Assembly: GCA_963737365.1 (NCBI GenBank)
Contig: CAVTSD010000009.1
Coordinates: forward strand, 124,001 to 188,000
Length of the DNA: 64,000 nucleotides
Reading direction: 5' to 3'
Origin: Roseiarcus sp963737365
GTDB lineage: Bacteria; Pseudomonadota; Alphaproteobacteria; Rhizobiales; Beijerinckiaceae
Positions 56,167-64,000 of the stretch are shown here, in pieces. Positions within the stretch are counted from its first letter, which is position 1. Every line of letters begins with the position of its first letter. The position numbers were made by a program, and so were the translations under genes. The notes beneath the pieces were generated by a model. That model was not told the DNA's origin and did no database searches. It saw nothing but the letters and a program-made list of their open reading frames with translations.

Positions 56167-57566
56167 CCGAGTCGCTCCTCGACGGGTCGGCCCAGTCCAT
56201 CGCGAAGGCGGTCAAAACCGGCGCAATCAGCGCGCGTGAGATCGTCGTGGAAACCTTGACCCGGATCAAGGCCCGCAACAACGCGCTCGGCGCCTTCACT
56301 GACGTGACGGCGACACGCGCGCTCGCCAAAGCCGAAGCCATCGACGCGGCGCGGGCGCGCGGGGAGAGTCTCGGGCCGCTCGCCGGCGCTCCCTTCGCGG
56401 TCAAGAACCTGTTCGACGTCCAGGGGCTGCCGACGCGCGCAGGCTCCAAGATCAATCGCGACCGTCCACCGGCGAAAACGGACGCGACGATGGTCGCGCG
56501 TCTGGAGGCGGCCGGGGGCGTACTGATGGGCGCGCTTAACATGGGCGAATTCGCCTACGACTTCACCGGTGAGAACGCGCACGACGGCCCGTCCCGCAAT
56601 CCTCACGATCTCGGCCATATGACCGGCGGGTCATCGGGCGGATCCGGCGCCGCCGTGGCCGGTGGTCTGGTTACGGTCGCGCTAGGCTCGGACACCAACG
56701 GGTCAATTCGCGTGCCAAGCTCATTCTGCGGATTGTTCGGCCTCAAGCCGACCTATGGCCGGCTGTCGCGGGCGGGCGCGTTTCCTTTCGTCGCCAGCCT
56801 CGATCATGTGGGGCCGCTCGCACGCTCCGTCGGCGATCTCGCGCTCGCCTATGATTCCATGCTTGGCCGGGACGAGCGAGACCCCATACAGGCCGATGAG
56901 CCAGCGGCGGCGACATCCGCAGCCCTCGACGAAGGCGTGGCCGGCCTGCGCATCGCGAGGCTCGGCGGCTATTTCGCACGCTCAGCCGAGGAGAGCGCGT
57001 TTTCCGCGGTCGACGCCATTGCGCGCGCCTTGAGCGCCGATCGCGTCGTGGAAGTGCCCGGGACCGATCAGGCGCGCTCGGCGGCGTATCTGATCACCAT
57101 GGTCGAGGGCGCCGCGCTTCATCTCGAACGGCTGCGCACGCGCGCGGGGGATTTCGATCCCGACGTTCGTGACCGGCTGATCGCCGGCGCGATGCTTCCG
57201 GGCGCCTGGATCGCGCAGGCGCAAAAATTTCGGCGCCGGTATCGCGCCGAGGCGCTCGCGCTGTTTCGCGACGTGGATATCCTGCTTGCGCCCGCGACCC
57301 CATGTCGAGCGCCAAAGCTTGGGCAAAGAACGTTTGTGCTCGACGGTCGTGAGCTGCTGGTGCGGCCGAACATTGGTCTCTTCACACAGCCGATCTCTTT
57401 CATCGGACTGCCGGTCGTCGTCGCGCCGGTCTGGACGGGCGGCGAAAAGCTTCCGATCGGCGTGCAGATCATCACCGCGCCCTGGCGCGAAGATCTCGCG
57501 CTTCGCGTCGCTCGGGCGCTCGAGCGAGGCGGCGTTGCGCGCGCGCCGGTCGCAACATTGTCCTGA
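56163..57566 (+). CDS. atzE: AtzE-like amidase
   Basis: A 467-residue amidase-signature enzyme starting at a GTG that overlaps atzG. The catalytic Lys is in FAVKNLFDVQG, and the cis-Ser and nucleophile Ser are in GGSSGGSGAAVAGG followed by GSDTNGSIRVPSSFCG. It is closest in layout to 1-carboxybiuret hydrolase AtzE (ENAHDGPSRNPHD is typical of that branch, from memory). The probable role is deamination or hydrolysis of a biuret- or ureido-type carboxylate to feed allophanate to AtzF. The substrate could differ from carboxybiuret. Confidence 0.82.
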   Translation: MTESLLDGSAQSIAKAVKTGAISAREIVVETLTRIKARNNALGAFTDVTATRALAKAEAIDAARARGESLGPLAGAPFAVKNLFDVQGLPTRAGSKINRDRPPAKTDATMVARLEAAGGVLMGALNMGEFAYDFTGENAHDGPSRNPHDLGHMTGGSSGGSGAAVAGGLVTVALGSDTNGSIRVPSSFCGLFGLKPTYGRLSRAGAFPFVASLDHVGPLARSVGDLALAYDSMLGRDERDPIQADEPAAATSAALDEGVAGLRIARLGGYFARSAEESAFSAVDAIARALSADRVVEVPGTDQARSAAYLITMVEGAALHLERLRTRAGDFDPDVRDRLIAGAMLPGAWIAQAQKFRRRYRAEALALFRDVDILLAPATPCRAPKLGQRTFVLDGRELLVRPNIGLFTQPISFIGLPVVVAPVWTGGEKLPIGVQIITAPWREDLALRVARALERGGVARAPVATLS

Positions 57567-57576
57567 CGAGGCGAAA

Positions 57577-58356
57577 ATGGACGAGCGCGGCGATTCTCGA
57601 TGGGGCGGGCGCAATGGCGCGAAGGCCGTCATACGCGAGCGGGTATGGAGCGGATTGGCCGAGGCGCAAGTCAATGTCGGGCCGGTATTCGACCGCATCC
57701 CGAATTTCGTCGGCGCGGATGTCGCCGCCAAGCGGCTGAGCGAGCTTGACGAATGGCGGCGCGCTCGCATCGTCAAGTGCAACCCCGATCCGCCACAGAT
57801 CCCGGTCCGCCTGCGCGCGCTTTACGACGGCAAGCTCTTGTTCTCGCCGGTTCCCTATCTGAGCAAGGGGTTTCCCTACCTGCGGGTCGATCCCGACAAG
57901 CTCGCGGCGAAGGGCGTGGATTTCGAGACCGCCGCCACCGCGCAAGGATTCATGGAGCATGGGGAGCCAATCGGGTTTGAGGACATGCCCAAACTCGATT
58001 TCTGTGTCGTCGGCTGCGTCGCGGTCACGCGGTCCGGCGGGCGCACGGGAAAAGGCGCCGGATTTGCGGATCTCGAACAGGGCGTGTTTCGCGAACTCGG
58101 GCTCGTCAGCGACTCGACGCCGCTCGCGACGACGGTCCATTCCTCACAGGTCGTCGCCAATTCCGAGGTCGTCATGGAGAGTCATGACTCGGCCTTGCAT
58201 TTTATCGCAACGGAGCTCGAGCTGATCGCGACGCGGACTGAGCACCCGCAGCCGAAAGGCGTCGACTGGGACAAAGTTCGCCTGGACCAGTTCGCGGACA
58301 TCCCGTTTCTGAGCGCGTTGCGCGACACGATTGAGCGCAGGAAGCGGCCGCGTTGA
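57577..58356 (+). CDS. 5-formyltetrahydrofolate cyclo-ligase-like protein
   Basis: About 259 residues from the ATG at 57577, ten bases after atzE. The C-terminal half contains GGRTGKGAGFADLEQGVFRELG, a variant of the cyclo-ligase GYGKGYYD motif. LFSPVPYLSKGFPYLRVDPDKL and LPKLDFCVVGCVAVTR-type strands match the longer MTHFSD-like branch of the family. The window has a separate ordinary cyclo-ligase at 23.8-24.4 kb, so this one is probably specialised for the pathway, perhaps ATP-dependent handling of a formyl- or ring-opened product. That role is inference. Confidence 0.72.
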   Translation: MDERGDSRWGGRNGAKAVIRERVWSGLAEAQVNVGPVFDRIPNFVGADVAAKRLSELDEWRRARIVKCNPDPPQIPVRLRALYDGKLLFSPVPYLSKGFPYLRVDPDKLAAKGVDFETAATAQGFMEHGEPIGFEDMPKLDFCVVGCVAVTRSGGRTGKGAGFADLEQGVFRELGLVSDSTPLATTVHSSQVVANSEVVMESHDSALHFIATELELIATRTEHPQPKGVDWDKVRLDQFADIPFLSALRDTIERRKRPR

Positions 58357-59795
58357 TCGACCGGCTCTCCGGAATCGTCCTTCTGCCGACCGACGGCAAT
58401 CCGGCGGGTCCGCCCGTCGATCTCCTGATCAGGGATGGACGCATCGCCGCGATCACGCCTGCCGCGACGCCTTCCGCGCGACGCATGCTGGCGGCGCCGG
58501 CGCTGGTCAATGCGCACGATCACGCCCGTCCTCTGTCGCCGACGTCTTTCGGCGCGGCCGCCAAGCCGCTCGAGACCTGGCTGCTGCGACTAGCCGCGAT
58601 GCCCGCGATCGACCCGTATCTCGGCGCGCTCGCCGCCTTCGGACGCGCGGCGCGCGCCGGCGCCGGTTCGGTCATGGCCCACTACACTCGCTTTCATGGA
58701 CCCATGCCGCCGGTCGAGGAAGCCCGCGCGATTGCTCGCGCCGCCGCCGACGTCGGGGTGCGCGTCACGCTGGCCGTGTTCATGCGCGACCGCAACCCGC
58801 TCGTCTACGGCGGCGAAGAGAGCCTCCTCGAGACAATGCCGGCCGACGCGCGCGCGACCGTCGAAGCTCAATTCCCAGGCCGCTCTCTTAGCCCCGCGGA
58901 GCGGGTCGCTCGCGTCGAGGCTATCGCCGAGGCGACAGAGAGCGCGACATTTTCCGTGCAGTTCGGACCCAGTGGCCCGCAATGGTGCTCGGACGCGCTG
59001 CTTGCCGCAATCGCGGAGGCGTCGCGCCGCAAAGGGCGGCGCGTGCATATGCATTTGCTGGAGACGCGCTATCAGCGGGCCTTCGCCGACCGCGCCTATC
59101 CGGATGGGGTCCTGCAGCGCCTGAAGGCGCTCGGCCTTCTGTCGCCCCGCCTGACGCTGGCGCATTGCGTCCACGCGCGTCCTGAAGAGCTCGACCTGAT
59201 CGCCGCCTCAGGCGCGATCATCGCTACAAACCCAAGTTCGAACCTTCACCTCAAAAGCGGCGTTGCGCCGATTTCCGAAGCCCTCAATCGGGGCTGTCGC
59301 GTCGCGCTGGGCGTCGACAGTTCGGCCCTCGACGAGGACGACGACATTGTGCGCGAGATGCGGCTCGGCCATTTTCTTCATGGCGGTTGGGGCTTCGACA
59401 GCGTCATCGAACGCGGAGCCTGGCTCGCCGCGATCGTCGCCGACGGCCGCTTCGCCAATGGCGCGCCGGGCGCGGGGACGCTTGCGGTCGGCGATCCCGC
59501 CGACATTCTCGTGCTGGATCTCGACGCGCTCGATCGCGACGCAATCATGAGCGTGGAGCCGATCGACCTTGTGTTCGCGCGCGCGAACGCCGCGCATGTC
59601 GCCTCTCTTATTGTCGCTGGCGAGGAGGTTGTCCGCGACGGGCGGCCCGCCCGCGTCGATCTTAAGGCGGCGGAAGCGGAGCTGCGCCGTCAATATCGCG
59701 CGAATGCGCCGTCGCGGGCGCCGTTTCTGGCAGCCTGGAAGACGCTGGAGCCTGCGGTCGCGCAATATTATCAAAGCAGCGTCGGGTGCTGCTGA
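58353..59795 (+). CDS. Amidohydrolase, chlorohydrolase/deaminase (TRZ/ATZ) type
   Basis: A 480-residue amidohydrolase starting at a TTG that overlaps the previous stop. Metal site: APALVNAHDHARPL (HxH), MHLLETRYQ, LTLAHCVHARPEEL and VALGVDSSALDEDDD (Asp). The frame runs to GERVAR-type C-terminal strands (SLIVAGEEVVRDGRPARV). The subgroup includes guanine, S-adenosylhomocysteine and triazine deaminases. It is the second amidohydrolase of the cluster, but not a close relative of the first. It presumably removes an amino or imino group from the substrate or an intermediate. Confidence 0.85.
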   Translation: MIDRLSGIVLLPTDGNPAGPPVDLLIRDGRIAAITPAATPSARRMLAAPALVNAHDHARPLSPTSFGAAAKPLETWLLRLAAMPAIDPYLGALAAFGRAARAGAGSVMAHYTRFHGPMPPVEEARAIARAAADVGVRVTLAVFMRDRNPLVYGGEESLLETMPADARATVEAQFPGRSLSPAERVARVEAIAEATESATFSVQFGPSGPQWCSDALLAAIAEASRRKGRRVHMHLLETRYQRAFADRAYPDGVLQRLKALGLLSPRLTLAHCVHARPEELDLIAASGAIIATNPSSNLHLKSGVAPISEALNRGCRVALGVDSSALDEDDDIVREMRLGHFLHGGWGFDSVIERGAWLAAIVADGRFANGAPGAGTLAVGDPADILVLDLDALDRDAIMSVEPIDLVFARANAAHVASLIVAGEEVVRDGRPARVDLKAAEAELRRQYRANAPSRAPFLAAWKTLEPAVAQYYQSSVGCC

Positions 59796-59818
59796 CGTCT
59801 CAAGGAGATCGGCTGACC

Positions 59819-60784
59819 ATGCAGGATCGTTTGCCCATCATCGATCTCGGATCATCGCTCGATGGCGACGGCGCCTCGCTGCCAAGGATCGCGAAGGAAG
59901 TGGGCGCGGCGTGTCGCGACGTGGGCTTCTTCTATGTCGTCAACCACGGTGTCGACCCAGAGCTGATCGCCAAAGCCTTCGCCCAGTCGCACGACTTCTT
60001 CGCGCTGCCTAGCGCCGACAAGCGGGCGCTGGCGATCGAGACGATTGGCGGCAACCGAGGCTATTCCGGGCTCCTTCACGAGGCGCTTGACCCCGCGCGG
60101 GGACCGGACATGAAAGAGGCCTTCAACGTCGGCTTCGAGCTGGCCGCCGACGATCCGGAATTGTTGGCCGGAGCGCCTTTCCGTTCGCTGAACGCCTGGC
60201 CCGGCTTGTCGGGCTTCCGCGAGACGGTGCTTTCCTACTACGACGCGTGCGCGGCCTTAGGCGTGCGATTGCATCGCGCGTTCGCCCGCGACCTTGGCCT
60301 CAGCCGGGATTTCTTCGACGACAAATTCGATCGCCCGATGGCGACGCTGCGGCTCCTGCACTATCCCCCTCCGCCTAGAGACGCAGCCGCGCCCACCGGC
60401 GCGGGGACGCACACGGATTACGGCAATTTGACGCTGCTATCGACCGACTATGTCGCCGGCCTCGAGGTCCGCACGCGCGCCGGACAATGGATCGAGGCGC
60501 CGGTCGTCCCCGGCGCCTTCATCGTCAACATCGGCGATTGCCTGATGCGGTGGACGAACGACGTCTATGTTTCGACCCCGCACCGCGTCGTCAATCGGAG
60601 CGCGAGGGAGCGGTATTCGATCGCCTTTTTCTACGACCCCAATCCGGACGCGAGGGTCGAGGCGATTCCGAGCTGCGTGGGAGAGGGTGAGGTCGGGCGC
60701 TATCCGCCGATCCTGGCCGCCGAATATCTAACGATGCGCCTCAAGGCGAGCATGCCGACGGAGGCCGGGCGGGCGAACGTTTGA
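59819..60784 (+). CDS. 2-oxoglutarate/Fe(II)-dependent dioxygenase (isopenicillin-N-synthase fold)
   Basis: About 321 residues from the ATG at 59819 (MQDRLPIIDLGSSLDG). The N-terminal DIOX_N domain has DVGFFYVVNHGVDPELI. The Fe site is GTHTDYGNLTLL (HxD) with the distal His in TPHRVVNRS, and the 2-oxoglutarate Arg/Ser is in RERYSIAFFYDPNPDA. Relatives hydroxylate thymine, homoarginine or other small nitrogen compounds; which applies is unknown. It is the last gene of the plus-strand run and would provide an oxidative step. Confidence 0.87.
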   Translation: MQDRLPIIDLGSSLDGDGASLPRIAKEVGAACRDVGFFYVVNHGVDPELIAKAFAQSHDFFALPSADKRALAIETIGGNRGYSGLLHEALDPARGPDMKEAFNVGFELAADDPELLAGAPFRSLNAWPGLSGFRETVLSYYDACAALGVRLHRAFARDLGLSRDFFDDKFDRPMATLRLLHYPPPPRDAAAPTGAGTHTDYGNLTLLSTDYVAGLEVRTRAGQWIEAPVVPGAFIVNIGDCLMRWTNDVYVSTPHRVVNRSARERYSIAFFYDPNPDARVEAIPSCVGEGEVGRYPPILAAEYLTMRLKASMPTEAGRANV

Positions 60785-60801
60785 TGTTCTGCCTGCCGCT
60801 C

Positions 60802-60927
60802 TAACGCTGGCTTGTCTGCCGTGGCGCATCGGGGGACGGCAGGACGATATTCTCGGGCTTAAACACAATGTTGTATTCTTGATAAGGCATGGGCGCCGCC
60901 AGGCCGAACAACTCGTTAATCGCGCCA
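60802..60927 (-). pseudogene. Possible C-terminal remnant of an unidentified gene
   Basis: On the minus strand an open stretch reads INELFGLAAPMPYQEYNIVF, then KPENIVLPSPDAPRQTSQR and a stop. Composition looks protein-like, but no start or upstream part is present before the araD region. I do not recognise it. The remaining intergenic bases to 61037 show nothing. Confidence 0.3.
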
Positions 60928-61037
60928 CAACTCCTTGGAATCGCACGAAACGGACTCGCAGCCGGCGCCTCTTCAGCCAACCTCTAAAGGCCAAGCGCTG
61001 GCCCGCCTCGCGGGCGGTTCCGTTCGCAGATTCCCCT

Positions 61038-61736
61038 TCAAAAGTCCGGCGTCTGCCCATAATAGGCGCCCGCGCCATGCTTGCGTCTGAAGTGCTTGTT
61101 GAGAAGCTCCTCCTCGATCGGCTCGAGGTCGGGCTTAAGTTGAAGCGACATCAGCGCCATTTGCGCGATGCACTCGACGGCGACCGCGTTCTCCAACGCC
61201 TTCGCCACGCTCGCCCCCCAGGTGAAGGGCGCATGACGGTTGACGAGAACGCCAGGGAAGTCGGCGGGATCGCGGTTCCGCATCGTCTCCACGATGACGT
61301 TGCCTGTCTCCCATTCGTAGTCCGTGGCGATCTCGCTCGGCCTCATCTTGCGGGTGACGGGCACCTCGCCGTTGAAATAGTCGGCGTGCGTCGTGCCGAA
61401 GATCGGGATCGGACGTCCCGCCTGCGCGAAGGCGGTCGCGTGCGACGAGTGCGTGTGGACCACGCCGCCGATGTTCGGGAAGGCGAGGAACAGGCGGCGG
61501 TGGGTCGGCGTGTCCGAAGACGGGTTGAGCTTCCCTTCGACCCTTCGCCCCTCGAGATCGATGACGACCATGTCGTCAGGCGCGAGCGCCGTGTAGTCGA
61601 CGCCGCTTGGCTTGATCGCGAATACGGCGTGCTCGCGATCGACCGCGCTCGCATTGCCGAAGGTGAGATTGATGAGGCCGTGCCTGGGCAAGGCGACATT
61701 GGCCTCGTAGACTTCACGCTTGAGTTCCTTGAACAT
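61038..61736 (-). CDS. araD: L-ribulose-5-phosphate 4-epimerase
   Basis: A 232-residue class II aldolase/epimerase. Zinc-binding and catalytic residues are seen in FGNASAVD, KPSGVDY, VVHTHSSHATAF (HxH pair), FGTTHADYF and VNRHAPFTWG. It converts L-ribulose 5-phosphate to D-xylulose 5-phosphate. It follows araA by 14 bases in an araB-araA-araD order. Confidence 0.93.
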   Translation of the reverse strand: MFKELKREVYEANVALPRHGLINLTFGNASAVDREHAVFAIKPSGVDYTALAPDDMVVIDLEGRRVEGKLNPSSDTPTHRRLFLAFPNIGGVVHTHSSHATAFAQAGRPIPIFGTTHADYFNGEVPVTRKMRPSEIATDYEWETGNVIVETMRNRDPADFPGVLVNRHAPFTWGASVAKALENAVAVECIAQMALMSLQLKPDLEPIEEELLNKHFRRKHGAGAYYGQTPDF

Positions 61737-61750
61737 CTTCCCGTTCCGGA

Positions 61751-63259
61751 TCAGGCGCGGAAACCCTGCGCGAGATAATAGTAGACGTCGTTGTTGCGCA
61801 GGTCCTGCTTGAAGGTCGAGAGATTGGTCTCCGCGCCGATCACAGCCATCTCGATTCCGGCGATCGTGGCGAAGTCCTCAAGCATCTCGCGGGTCACGCT
61901 GTAGCTGTAGCCCGTGTGATGCGCGCCGCCGGCCAGAATCCAGGCGGCGCAGGCCGTCTTGAAGTCGGGTTGGCATTCCCACACCGCGCGGGCCACCGGC
62001 AGTTTCGGCAGGGGAGGGTGGTCCACCGAGGTCACTTCGTTGACCAGCAGGCGGAACCGGGAGCCGAGATCAATGAGGCTCGCGTTGAGCGCCGGGCCCG
62101 TCGCCGCGTCGAACACCAACCGGACCGGATCCTCCTTACCGCCGATGGAAAGGGGGTGGATCTCAAGCCTGGGCTTGTCCGCCGCGATCGTCGGGCAGAT
62201 TTCGAGCATGTGCGAACCAAGCACCTGATGCCCGCCCGGCGCTAGATGATAGGTATAGTCCTCCATGAACGAAGTGCCGCCCGGCAGGCCCTCGCTCATG
62301 ACCTTCATTGCTCGCACCAGGGCGACGGTCTTCCAGTCGCCCTCGCCGGCGAAGCCGTAGCCGTCCGCCATCAGCCGCTGCGGGGCGAGGCCGGGGAGCT
62401 GCCGAAGCCCGTGCAGATCTTCGAACGTGGTCGTGAAGCCCTTGAAGCCGCCGGCTTCCAGAAAGGCGCGCATGCCCAATTCGAGCCGCGCGCCATAGAG
62501 GAGCAATTCGTGCCGAGCGCCGCTCTCTCGCAATTCGGGCGCGACAGCGTAAAGCTTCTCATATTCGCTCGCCAACTCCTCGACGCTGGCGTCAGGGACA
62601 GCATTTACCTGCTGCACGAGATCGCCGACGCCATAGCCGTTGGTCGCGAACCCGAACTTCATTTCTGTCGCCACCTTGTCGCCCTCAGTAACCGCGACCT
62701 GGCGCATATTGTCGCCGAACCGGCAGAATTTTGCTCCCTGCCAATCGTGCCAGGCGCGCGCCGCGCGCATCCAGGCGCCGAGGCGGTCCAGGACCTCAGG
62801 ATCGGACCAATGGCCGACGACGACCTTGCGCGCAAGACGCATGCGGGTGTGGATGAAACCCGCCTCCCGGTCGCCGTGCGCGGACTGGTTGAGGTTCATG
62901 AAGTCCATGTCGATCGTGTCCCACGGGAGATCACGACCGAACTGGGTGTGGAGATGGACGAACGGCTTCTGAAGCGTATTCAGCCCGCGTATCCACATCT
63001 TCGAGGGCGAGAAGGTGTGCATCCAAAGTATGAGGCCGGCGCAGTTCGGATCGGAGTTCGCCTCGAGGCAAAGCTTGGCGATTTCGTCCGGAGTCGTCAG
63101 CAGGGCCTTGAACTCGGTCGTGAGCGGGAGCTGGGAAGAGCCCGCCAGCGCGCTCGCGATCTCCTGCGCATGGGCGGCGACTTGCTGGAGCGGACCGGGG
63201 CCGTACAAGTGCTGAGAGCCGCAAACGAACCAGATCTCAGGCTTCGCGAGATTGATCAT
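61751..63259 (-). CDS. araA: L-arabinose isomerase
   Basis: About 502 residues from the ATG at 63259 (MINLAKPEIWFVCGSQHLYG); an in-frame upstream start adds only seven residues. It converts L-arabinose to L-ribulose. Conserved blocks include WMHTFSPSKMWIRGL, LHTQFGRDLPWDTIDMDFMN, GEGDWKT, SFMEDYTYHLAPG and GSHMLEICPTIA with the metal-binding Glu and His. It lies between araB and araD on one strand. Confidence 0.95.
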   Translation of the reverse strand: MINLAKPEIWFVCGSQHLYGPGPLQQVAAHAQEIASALAGSSQLPLTTEFKALLTTPDEIAKLCLEANSDPNCAGLILWMHTFSPSKMWIRGLNTLQKPFVHLHTQFGRDLPWDTIDMDFMNLNQSAHGDREAGFIHTRMRLARKVVVGHWSDPEVLDRLGAWMRAARAWHDWQGAKFCRFGDNMRQVAVTEGDKVATEMKFGFATNGYGVGDLVQQVNAVPDASVEELASEYEKLYAVAPELRESGARHELLLYGARLELGMRAFLEAGGFKGFTTTFEDLHGLRQLPGLAPQRLMADGYGFAGEGDWKTVALVRAMKVMSEGLPGGTSFMEDYTYHLAPGGHQVLGSHMLEICPTIAADKPRLEIHPLSIGGKEDPVRLVFDAATGPALNASLIDLGSRFRLLVNEVTSVDHPPLPKLPVARAVWECQPDFKTACAAWILAGGAHHTGYSYSVTREMLEDFATIAGIEMAVIGAETNLSTFKQDLRNNDVYYYLAQGFRA

Positions 63260-63352
63260 AGTCGTTTTATTTTCCCACAATGGATGGAGTTTTGCCCGAG
63301 ATTTGGCCCCCGTTCCCGACGGACGACGTCCGGCGGGGTCTGCTGACAGAGG

Positions 63353-64000
63353 TCATGCCCGTTGCGCGTATTTGATATCGAGCAACGTCTTCATGACCTG
63401 CGACAGATCGGCGGATTTACTCAATCCTCCGAAACTGTCGTGCAGCGCGCGGTAGAGCGCGTAGAGCTGGTCGTAGACCGCTTGATTTTCGGCGATCGGC
63501 TCAAACGCCTCGGGCTTCAGGGACGTCATCGCCGCCTCGGCGCTGGCAAAGTCCGGATGCGCGCCCGCGAGCACTGCGGCAGCGATCGCCGAGCCCAGCG
63601 CGCAGGTCTGGCTTGAACCTGCGACCTGCATCACGCAGCCAGTGACGTCGGCGTAAATTTGCATGAGTAGCGGGTTTTTCTCAGCAATTCCGCCGGTACA
63701 AATAACCTGATCCGCGGGCACGCCGTACTGCCGGAGACGCTCGATGATTGCCCGCGCTCCGAACGCAGTCGCCTCGATCAACGCGCGATAGATATCGGCG
63801 CGTGTCGTGTAAAGATCTTGGCCAAGCAGCAAACCGGTAAGGCGCTGATCGACGAGAATGGTTCGATTACCGTTATTCCAGTCGAGCCCCAAAAGGCCGG
63901 ATTGGCCCGGGCGCTGCTTCGCCGCCTCGTCGGTCAGTTGGGCGTGCAGCGCGGCGTCTCCGCCTAAGACGACCTCGACCCACCATTTGAATATGTCGCC
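63353..64000 (-). CDS. araB: Ribulokinase, C-terminal part (5' end outside window)
   Basis: The frame is open to the window edge (first visible residues GDIFKWWVEVVLGGD). About 215 C-terminal residues of an FGGY-family kinase are visible: GLDWNNGNRTILVDQRLTGLLLG, RALIEATAFGARAIIERL, the ATP-binding ICTGGIAEKNPLLMQIYADV, and ALGSAIAAAVLAG. The GNRT/LTGLLLG pattern is that of AraB ribulokinases. It is the first gene of the araBAD run. Confidence 0.92.
   Translation of the reverse strand, partial: GDIFKWWVEVVLGGDAALHAQLTDEAAKQRPGQSGLLGLDWNNGNRTILVDQRLTGLLLGQDLYTTRADIYRALIEATAFGARAIIERLRQYGVPADQVICTGGIAEKNPLLMQIYADVTGCVMQVAGSSQTCALGSAIAAAVLAGAHPDFASAEAAMTSLKPEAFEPIAENQAVYDQLYALYRALHDSFGGLSKSADLSQVMKTLLDIKYAQRA

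Noticed and set aside
1..64000. CRISPR array, prophage or integrative element
   Set aside because: No regularly spaced repeats, phage structural genes or integrase were seen. The only mobile DNA is the insertion sequences described.

Overview
The window looks like chromosome from an alphaproteobacterium of the Hyphomicrobiales (rhizobial order), possibly near Beijerinckiaceae or Methylocystaceae. The evidence is a class I lysyl-tRNA synthetase, ETF-ubiquinone oxidoreductase, the BtaA/BtaB betaine-lipid pair, a dolichol-phosphate-mannose-synthase-like/GtrA fusion, 6S RNA beside a formyl-THF cyclo-ligase gene, and generally high GC. This placement is inferred from gene families; no rRNA or other phylogenetic marker was compared.

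Layout. 1-14.6 kb: mostly core genes of visibly lower GC (divergent epmA/efp, a membrane glycan-synthase-like glycosyltransferase, lysK, a family 4 uracil-DNA glycosylase, ETF-QO, a TPR protein, ispE, a GT39 glycosyltransferase, a DPM1/GtrA-type protein). 14.65-21.8 kb: an insertion-sequence cluster. An IS110-type remnant is split by an IS21-family element and by an IS5-family element, followed by two direct copies of an IS427-type IS that bracket a glutamine amidotransferase gene and tRNA-Glu(CTC). 22.3-28.8 kb: a fau-ymdB-gph operon with 6S RNA upstream, DUF445, btaA-btaB, and a third IS427-type copy just upstream of btaA. 29.5-47 kb: housekeeping and metabolic genes (glk, vsr, ppc, CLC channel, proB, a hybrid histidine kinase, a ComM-like ATPase, NUDIX, acyl-CoA dehydrogenase/enoyl-CoA hydratase, Sua5-type tsaC). 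47.1-60.8 kb: a probable catabolic cluster for a nitrogen-rich cyclic compound. It holds a LysR regulator, a flavodoxin-fold reductase, an FAD-linked oxidase, two amidohydrolases, an NMT1/THI5-type binding protein, a RidA-like protein, a creatininase, AtzF-, AtzG- and AtzE-like amidases, a cyclo-ligase-like protein and a 2-oxoglutarate/Fe(II) dioxygenase. 61.0-64.0 kb: arabinose genes araD-araA-araB (araB runs off the edge).

Two points stand out. First, seven single-base length differences share one signature: GAACTC (or GAGTTC) where reading frame or repeat comparison calls for GACTC (GAGTC), that is, a GANTC site, the CcrM methylation motif of alphaproteobacteria. They break ppc, tsaC, DUF445, DPM1-GtrA, istB and the FAD oxidase, and also distinguish otherwise near-identical IS ends. 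Base-calling error at methylated sites is the simplest explanation, so I annotate the host genes through the shift. Second, the 47-61 kb cluster pairs an AtzG-AtzE-AtzF-like end pathway (carboxybiuret/allophanate-type hydrolysis to ammonia and CO2) with a creatininase and oxidative enzymes but has no cyanuric acid hydrolase. Its substrate is not evident from sequence.
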